Part shown: piece by piece, positions 59,567 to 64,000 of the stretch | How the letters are laid out: every line of letters begins with the position of its first letter | Position numbering within the stretch: the first letter of the stretch is position 1 | Assembly: GCF_015712165.1 (NCBI RefSeq) | Contig: NZ_JADPZX010000001.1 | Location: 3,472,001 to 3,536,000 of the forward strand | DNA: 64,000 nucleotides | Direction of reading: 5' to 3' | DNA from: Streptomyces spinoverrucosus | GTDB lineage: Bacteria > Actinomycetota > Actinomycetes > Streptomycetales > Streptomycetaceae | The notes under the pieces: generated by a model | What the model was told of the DNA's origin: nothing | Seen by the model: the letters and a program-made list of their open reading frames with translations, nothing else | The model's database searches: none | Translations under genes and position numbers: made by a program

Positions 59567-60784
59567 TCACTTCCCGGAGTCGGCCGCCTTCACCAGCGCG
59601 TCCTTCGTGACGGCGCCGACGTAGACCTTGCCGTCGTCCGTGATCAGCGCGTTGACCAGGCGGGTCTTGAAGACCGTGCCCGAGCCGAACTTGCCGGTCA
59701 CCTCGTCGCCCAGGGAGCCCAGGAAGCTGCCCATGCCGCCCATGTCACCCGTCTCGCCGCGCCCGGCGTCGGAGGGCACGCCCTCGGCGCCGGAGTCGAG
59801 GACGGCTATGGAGGTCCAGCCCTCACCGATGACGTTCAGCCCGTCGAGGCCCTCGGCGAAGTCCTCCTCCTTGGGCTGCTGCGAGTGCTCCGGCGCCTCA
59901 AGGCTGCCCTCCTCGGTCACCTCGGCGCCCTTGGGCGGGGTGAAGTCGAAGGTCGACGCGGCCGGCTTGGCGAAGCTGACCTGCGTGAAGCCCGCGTCCA
60001 CCACGGCGGCACCGCCGCTCGCCGGGGTCAGGGTGAACTTCAGCGGCATCCCGGTCTCGGCGTCCACCGCCACGCTGATCGCGCCCACCGTGGAACCGGA
60101 CTGCTTGGGCTCGATGAGCAGCTTGTAGGCATCGCGGCCGGCGACCTGCGCGGTGCCGTCGACGGTCACGGACGTGGTGTCGTCGACCGCCTTCAGCGCC
60201 TCCTCGGTGAGCTCCTTGGGCGTGGCCGGGACCTCTTCCTCGCGCTGCTCGGCGCCCTCGGTCGCGGTGCCGTGGTAGACCTCGTTGGACTTGCTGTCGT
60301 AGCCCCAGATGTCCTTGCCGTTGTGGATCAGGCTGTACTCGGCGGCGTCCTGAAGCAGCGACAGCTTCTGCTTGTCGGGGCCGTCGGCGGCTACGCGCAG
60401 GGTGTGCGTGCCGGTGGCGAGCTCGGTGAGCTTGGTCGACGGGTCGGCGGAGGAGCCCTCGCCGCCGGACGGGGTCGCGCCGGACATCAGGTCGCTCTCC
60501 AGGCCACCCAGGTCGGGCAGGCCCAGATCAGTGGTGATCTTCACCGTGCCGGACAGCTGCTGCACGTCCGACGCGGCGATCTTCTCGATGAGTTGCTGCG
60601 CGGTGATGTCGGGCAGGTCGGGGCTGCCGGAGTCGGCGATCGCGGGGACGAGCCCGATGGTCCCCGCCGCCACCCCCAGGACCGCCGCCGGGACGACGTA
60701 CCGCGCGGCCTTGCGCCGCCGTGCCGCGCGCAGTTCGTCCGCGTCCGCCACGGCCGTGGTGTCGTCGGATTCGTACGGTGCCAT
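59567..60784 (-). CDS. Membrane-anchored LolA/RseB-like protein
   Basis: 405-aa exported protein. A charged N-terminus precedes a single hydrophobic segment (YVVPAAVLGVAAGTIGLVPAIA, about residues 29-50) that could be an anchor or signal. The periplasm-side domain (LIEKIAASDVQQLSGTVKITTDLGLP..., IHNGKDIWGYDSKSNEVYHG, AKPAASTFDFTPPKGAEV) has the LolA/LppX/RseB-like beta half-barrel fold signature, and a second small domain follows (KTRLVNALITDDGKVYVGAVTKDALVKAA). ATG at 60784 with GGAGG upstream. Role unknown: lipid binding or stress sensing. It precedes the ABC exporter on the same strand. Confidence 0.82.
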   Translation of the reverse strand: MAPYESDDTTAVADADELRAARRRKAARYVVPAAVLGVAAGTIGLVPAIADSGSPDLPDITAQQLIEKIAASDVQQLSGTVKITTDLGLPDLGGLESDLMSGATPSGGEGSSADPSTKLTELATGTHTLRVAADGPDKQKLSLLQDAAEYSLIHNGKDIWGYDSKSNEVYHGTATEGAEQREEEVPATPKELTEEALKAVDDTTSVTVDGTAQVAGRDAYKLLIEPKQSGSTVGAISVAVDAETGMPLKFTLTPASGGAAVVDAGFTQVSFAKPAASTFDFTPPKGAEVTEEGSLEAPEHSQQPKEEDFAEGLDGLNVIGEGWTSIAVLDSGAEGVPSDAGRGETGDMGGMGSFLGSLGDEVTGKFGSGTVFKTRLVNALITDDGKVYVGAVTKDALVKAADSGK

Positions 60785-61043
60785 GTGTGCCTTACCTCCG
60801 TCGTCGGCGGCGGCTGTGTCGTCACGTCCCCGCATGGGTCCCACCCTGAGCCGCCATTCTCACCCGGATCGGTGAGGAGTGGTGTGTTCCGTGGTCTCCA
60901 TCTGACCAAATCGGACGGCGAGAAGCGTCAGACCGGGGAGCCAACTCCGCGTACTGCTGCGGTATGACACGACAGGACGGCATCTCCCCCGACCCGTAGG
61001 GGTCAAGGGGTCAGGTTCAGGGGCCGCGAGAGCCGGACGACGG
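60785..61043. other. Spacer between polyprenyl synthase and LolA-like gene
   Basis: No gene or obvious hairpin; it must hold the promoter of the LolA-like gene, which I could not place. Confidence 0.3.
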
Positions 61044-62054
61044 CTATCCGGCCCGGTGCACCACGGCGTCGCACAGCTCGATCAGCGCCGCCTTCGCGTC
61101 GCACTCGGGCAGCGGCGCGAGCGCTGCCCGTGCCTCCTCGGCGAACCGCACGGTGTCCCGCCGGGCCTGCTCCAGCGCCGGGTGCACCCGCAGCGCGGCC
61201 AGCGCCTGAGCGTGCCGCGTGTCATCCGTCAGGTCGGAGTCCAGCAGCTCGCACAGCGCGACGTCCTCCGCCAGCCCCAGCCGGGCCACTCGCTCCCGCA
61301 ACCGCAGCACGGGCATCGTCGGGATGCCCTCCCGGAGGTCTGTCCCCGGCGTCTTGCCGGACTCGTGGGAGTCGGAGGCGATGTCCAGGACGTCGTCCGC
61401 GAGCTGGAAGGCGACGCCCAGCCGCTCCCCGTACTGGGTGAGCACGTCCACCACCGACTCGTCGGCCCCGGACATCATCGAGCCGAACCGGCACGACACC
61501 GCCACCAGCGATCCGGTCTTGCCGGCGAGCACATCGAGGTAGTGCTCGACCGGGTCCCGCCCGTCGGAGGGGCCCGCGGTCTCCAGGATCTGGCCGGTCA
61601 CCAGCCGTTCGAACGCCTCGGCCTGCACGCGTACGGCCTCGGGTCCGAGGTCGGCCAGGATGTGCGAGGCGCGGGCGAACAGGAAGTCACCCGTGAGGAC
61701 GGCGACGGAGTTGCCCCAGCGGACGTTCGCGCTCGGCACCCCGCGGCGTACCGCCGCCTCGTCCATCACGTCGTCGTGGTACAGCGTCGCCAGATGGGTC
61801 AGCTCCACGACCACGGCGGAGGGCACGACACCGGGCGCGTACGGGTCACCGAACTGGGCCGTGAGCATCACGAGCAGCGGCCGGAACCGCTTCCCGCCGG
61901 CCCGCACCAGATGCTGCGCTGCCTCCGTGATGAACGGGACCTCGCTCTTGGTGGCTTCGAGCAACCCTTCCTCGACAGCCGCCAATCCGGCCTGGACATC
62001 GGCTTCCAGAGCCTGGTCCCGCACGCTCAGCCCGAACGGCCCGACGACGGTCAC
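61044..62054 (-). CDS. Polyprenyl (probably heptaprenyl/octaprenyl) diphosphate synthase
   Basis: 336-aa trans-prenyltransferase that elongates isoprenoid diphosphates, likely for the menaquinone side chain. The first aspartate-rich motif is DDVMDEA (about residue 94) and the second is FQLADDVLD (about residue 218). GGKRFRPLLVML and KTGSLVAVSCRFG are further conserved. The residue at the -5 position before the first motif (TLYHDDVMD, small/aromatic) could set chain length, but I cannot determine it. GTG at 62054 with CAGGAGA upstream. Divergent from the POT transporter gene. Confidence 0.92.
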   Translation of the reverse strand: MTVVGPFGLSVRDQALEADVQAGLAAVEEGLLEATKSEVPFITEAAQHLVRAGGKRFRPLLVMLTAQFGDPYAPGVVPSAVVVELTHLATLYHDDVMDEAAVRRGVPSANVRWGNSVAVLTGDFLFARASHILADLGPEAVRVQAEAFERLVTGQILETAGPSDGRDPVEHYLDVLAGKTGSLVAVSCRFGSMMSGADESVVDVLTQYGERLGVAFQLADDVLDIASDSHESGKTPGTDLREGIPTMPVLRLRERVARLGLAEDVALCELLDSDLTDDTRHAQALAALRVHPALEQARRDTVRFAEEARAALAPLPECDAKAALIELCDAVVHRAG

Positions 62055-62261
62055 GAGGGGTCTCCTGTCTGCTGGTGTCTACTGGCGATTACGCGGAATG
62101 TCGATAGGTCGCTGCCTTCACTCAAGTCAGCGTATCCGGTCACGTTTCGATCACCGAGGCCGCCCACCGTTACACCTCGGGCGGTATCGGATCACGCCGG
62201 GTATGTTTTTGATCAGTTGATATGAGCAGGTATTTATCGACTCAGCCGGAAGAGGTGACCT

Positions 62262-63761
62262 TTGCCCCGCACCGCCGTCGATACCGAGCCCGACAGCCTG
62301 CCGCCCGGAGACGACCGCGCGTTCCTCGGCCAGCCCAGGGGCCTGCTCACCCTCTCCGGTCTGGAGGTCTGGGAGCGCTTCTCGTTCCTCGGCATGCAGG
62401 CCATCCTCGTCCTGTACTTCGCCGACACGGTCGTGAACGGCGGCATGGGCATGTCCGCGGGGACGGCCGCCTCCGTCTCCGCCGCGTACGGCACCCTCGT
62501 CTACCTGGTCTCCGTCGTCGGCGGCTGGCTCGCCGACCGCGTCCTCGGCTCGTACCGCGCCGTGCTCTGGGGCGGCATCCTGATCGCCTGCGGCCACTAC
62601 GCGATGGCCGTGCCCACCGCGACCATGACCTGGGTGGGCCTCGGCCTGATCAGCGCGGGCACCGGTCTGCTGAAGCCCAATGTGGCCACCATGGTCGGCA
62701 AGCTCTACCGCACGGACGACGACCGCCGCGACGCCGGCTTCGCCCTCTACTACATGGCGATCAACATCGGCGCCTTCGCGGGACCCCTGGTCACCGGCTG
62801 GCTCGGCGACCGCCAGGGCTGGCACTGGGGCTTCTCGGCGGCCGCGATCGGCATGACGCTCGGCCTGATCCAGTACGTCACCGGCCGCCGTCACCTGGCC
62901 GGACGCAGGCACGCCGCGGAGTTCGCGCTCGCACCGGAGGCGATGCGCCGCGCCGTCCACCTGATCGCCACCGGGCTCGTGATCGCCGCCACCCTCGCCG
63001 TGCTGCTCGCGGCGGCCGGATGGCTGACCCTGGGGCTCTTCGTCGACCTGCTCACGCTGGTCTCGGTGATCGCCCCGGTCGTCTACTTCCTGATCATGTT
63101 CAGGAGCCCGCGCGTCACCCCCGGGCAACGCGGCCGACTGCGCCCGTACGTCGTCCTGTTCCTCGCCTCGGTGGTCTTCAACTTCGTGCTCTTCCAGGCG
63201 TACTCCACGATGATGCTGCTGGCCGCGTCGAACGCAGAGACGACGATCCTCGGCTTCGACTTCCCCGCCAGTTGGTACGTCTCCGCCCTGGGCGCCTTCG
63301 AGGTCGCCCTCGCGCCACTGGTGGCCGCCCTGTGGGTGCGGATGGGCCACAGCCAGCCGCACGCCTCCAACAAGATCGCCCTCGGTGTGGTCCTCGGCGG
63401 CCTGTCCTTCCTCCTGATGGCCCTGCCGACCTCCGGCCACGCCTCCGGCCAGTACCTGATGTCCGCCTGGTGGATCGTCGGCTCGTACCTGCTGCTCGGC
63501 CTCGGCGACGTCCTCCTGGAGACCTCCGGCATGTCGGCCACCACCAAGCTCGCCCCAGCCGCCTTCTCCAGCCAGACGATGTCCCTGTGGTTCCTGTCCC
63601 TGGCCCTGGCCAACGGCATCCAGGCGCAGACGGTGAAGCTCTACGACGACGTCTCCCATCCCGCCTACTTCGGCGTCAACGGCGCGATCGCGGTCGCCGC
63701 CGGCCTGGCGGTGCTGGCCGCCGCGCCCTGGCTGCGCCGCACGATGCACCCGGTCCACTGA
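62262..63761 (+). CDS. POT family peptide MFS transporter
   Basis: 499-aa proton-coupled oligopeptide transporter with about 14 helices. GLEVWERFSFLGMQAILVLYF (ExxERF motif), GLISAGTGLLKPNVATMVGKLY and ALYYMAINIGAFAGPLVTGWLGDRQGW (PTR2 signature) are present. The TTG start at 62262 is favoured by GGAAGAGG 8 nt upstream and by the family N-terminus (LPRTAVDTEP); no ATG is suitable. Imports di- and tripeptides. Confidence 0.92.
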   Translation: MPRTAVDTEPDSLPPGDDRAFLGQPRGLLTLSGLEVWERFSFLGMQAILVLYFADTVVNGGMGMSAGTAASVSAAYGTLVYLVSVVGGWLADRVLGSYRAVLWGGILIACGHYAMAVPTATMTWVGLGLISAGTGLLKPNVATMVGKLYRTDDDRRDAGFALYYMAINIGAFAGPLVTGWLGDRQGWHWGFSAAAIGMTLGLIQYVTGRRHLAGRRHAAEFALAPEAMRRAVHLIATGLVIAATLAVLLAAAGWLTLGLFVDLLTLVSVIAPVVYFLIMFRSPRVTPGQRGRLRPYVVLFLASVVFNFVLFQAYSTMMLLAASNAETTILGFDFPASWYVSALGAFEVALAPLVAALWVRMGHSQPHASNKIALGVVLGGLSFLLMALPTSGHASGQYLMSAWWIVGSYLLLGLGDVLLETSGMSATTKLAPAAFSSQTMSLWFLSLALANGIQAQTVKLYDDVSHPAYFGVNGAIAVAAGLAVLAAAPWLRRTMHPVH

Positions 63762-63783
63762 AGCCATCCCTGGGGTCACGCTC

Positions 63784-64000
63784 ATGCACATCCGTACGTC
63801 CTTCCCCTACGAGACGACTCACGAGGACCTCCGTATCCCGCTGCCCGACGGAACACGGTTGTACGCGCGCGTATGGCGCCCGATCACCGACGAACCCGTT
63901 CCCGCGCTCCTGGAGTACCTCCCGTACCGCCTGACCGACTGGACCGCGCCCCGCGACCACCAGCGTCACCCCTGGTACGCCGGCCACGGCTACGCCTCCG
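63784..64000 (+). CDS. CocE/NonD family hydrolase (truncated by window end)
   Basis: The first 72 codons of a larger gene: MHIRTSFPYETTHEDLRIPL, then PDGTRLYARVWRP, followed by PALLEYLPYRLTDWTAPRDHQRHPWYAGHGYAS. This is the N-terminal beta-sheet and the first part of an X-Pro dipeptidyl-peptidase-like alpha/beta hydrolase. ATG at 63784, 22 nt after the transporter stop, so possibly co-transcribed. Catalytic residues are beyond the window. Confidence 0.75.
   Translation, partial: MHIRTSFPYETTHEDLRIPLPDGTRLYARVWRPITDEPVPALLEYLPYRLTDWTAPRDHQRHPWYAGHGYAS

Noticed and set aside
62151..63791. 546-codon minus-strand frame opposite the POT transporter
   Set aside because: Gly/Arg/Asp-rich antisense shadow; the plus-strand frame has all POT motifs.

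Overview
The window is a piece of a Streptomyces chromosome. Base composition is very GC-rich, with strong third-position GC. The gene order (rpoC-rpoB-rplL-rplJ, rplA-rplK-nusG-secE-tRNA-Trp, aspC, murB, MaoC pair, rpmG, second nuo locus, htpX, korAB, polyprenyl synthase) matches what I recall of the S. coelicolor core. No database search was possible, so the species is not assigned.

Layout: 1-13.0 kb is the transcription/translation block, all on the minus strand (rpoC partial, rpoB, rplL, rplJ, a lipoprotein gene with an apparent frameshift, rplA, rplK, nusG, secE, tRNA-Trp). 13.3-22.6 kb holds aspC and add on the plus strand; murB, two MaoC-type dehydratases, rpmG, tRNA-Met and tRNA-Thr on the minus strand; then an amidohydrolase-like gene, an NAD(P)-binding protein and two hypothetical genes. 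22.87-28.78 kb is a decayed integrative element flanked by a 27-bp duplication of the 3' end of tRNA-Tyr. It carries a low-GC cargo pair (secreted protein plus lipoprotein), a frameshifted MobF relaxase, an IS110 transposase, an IS481 tail and the catalytic tail of a tyrosine integrase. 29-32.2 kb has yajQ, a GlsB-type membrane protein, a SMI1/KNR4 protein, yccF and htpX. 32.4-42.8 kb is a translationally coupled partial complex I operon (nuoA-B-C-H-I-J-K-L-M-N) without nuoD, E, F or G. 43.1-46.9 kb holds two paralogous histidine kinases and a LuxR-type response regulator. 47.1-50.1 kb is korAB. 50.2-64 kb is a mix of HxlR regulators, reductases, transporters, a TPR protein, a P-loop-like protein, an ABC exporter, a LolA-like protein, polyprenyl diphosphate synthase, a POT peptide transporter and a partial CocE-type hydrolase.

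How parts work together: the first block makes RNA polymerase, the ribosomal stalk/L1/L11 and elongation factors, with visible promoter, hairpin and terminator signals that separate the units. The partial complex I lacks an NADH-input module and sits close to a 2-oxoacid:ferredoxin oxidoreductase, which invites the idea of ferredoxin-driven proton pumping, although NuoD would have to come from elsewhere. The most notable single observation is an asparagine in RpoB at the position equivalent to E. coli Ser531, a rifampicin-resistance hot spot. Tandem and palindromic repeats are common in intergenic regions and in low-complexity protein tails.
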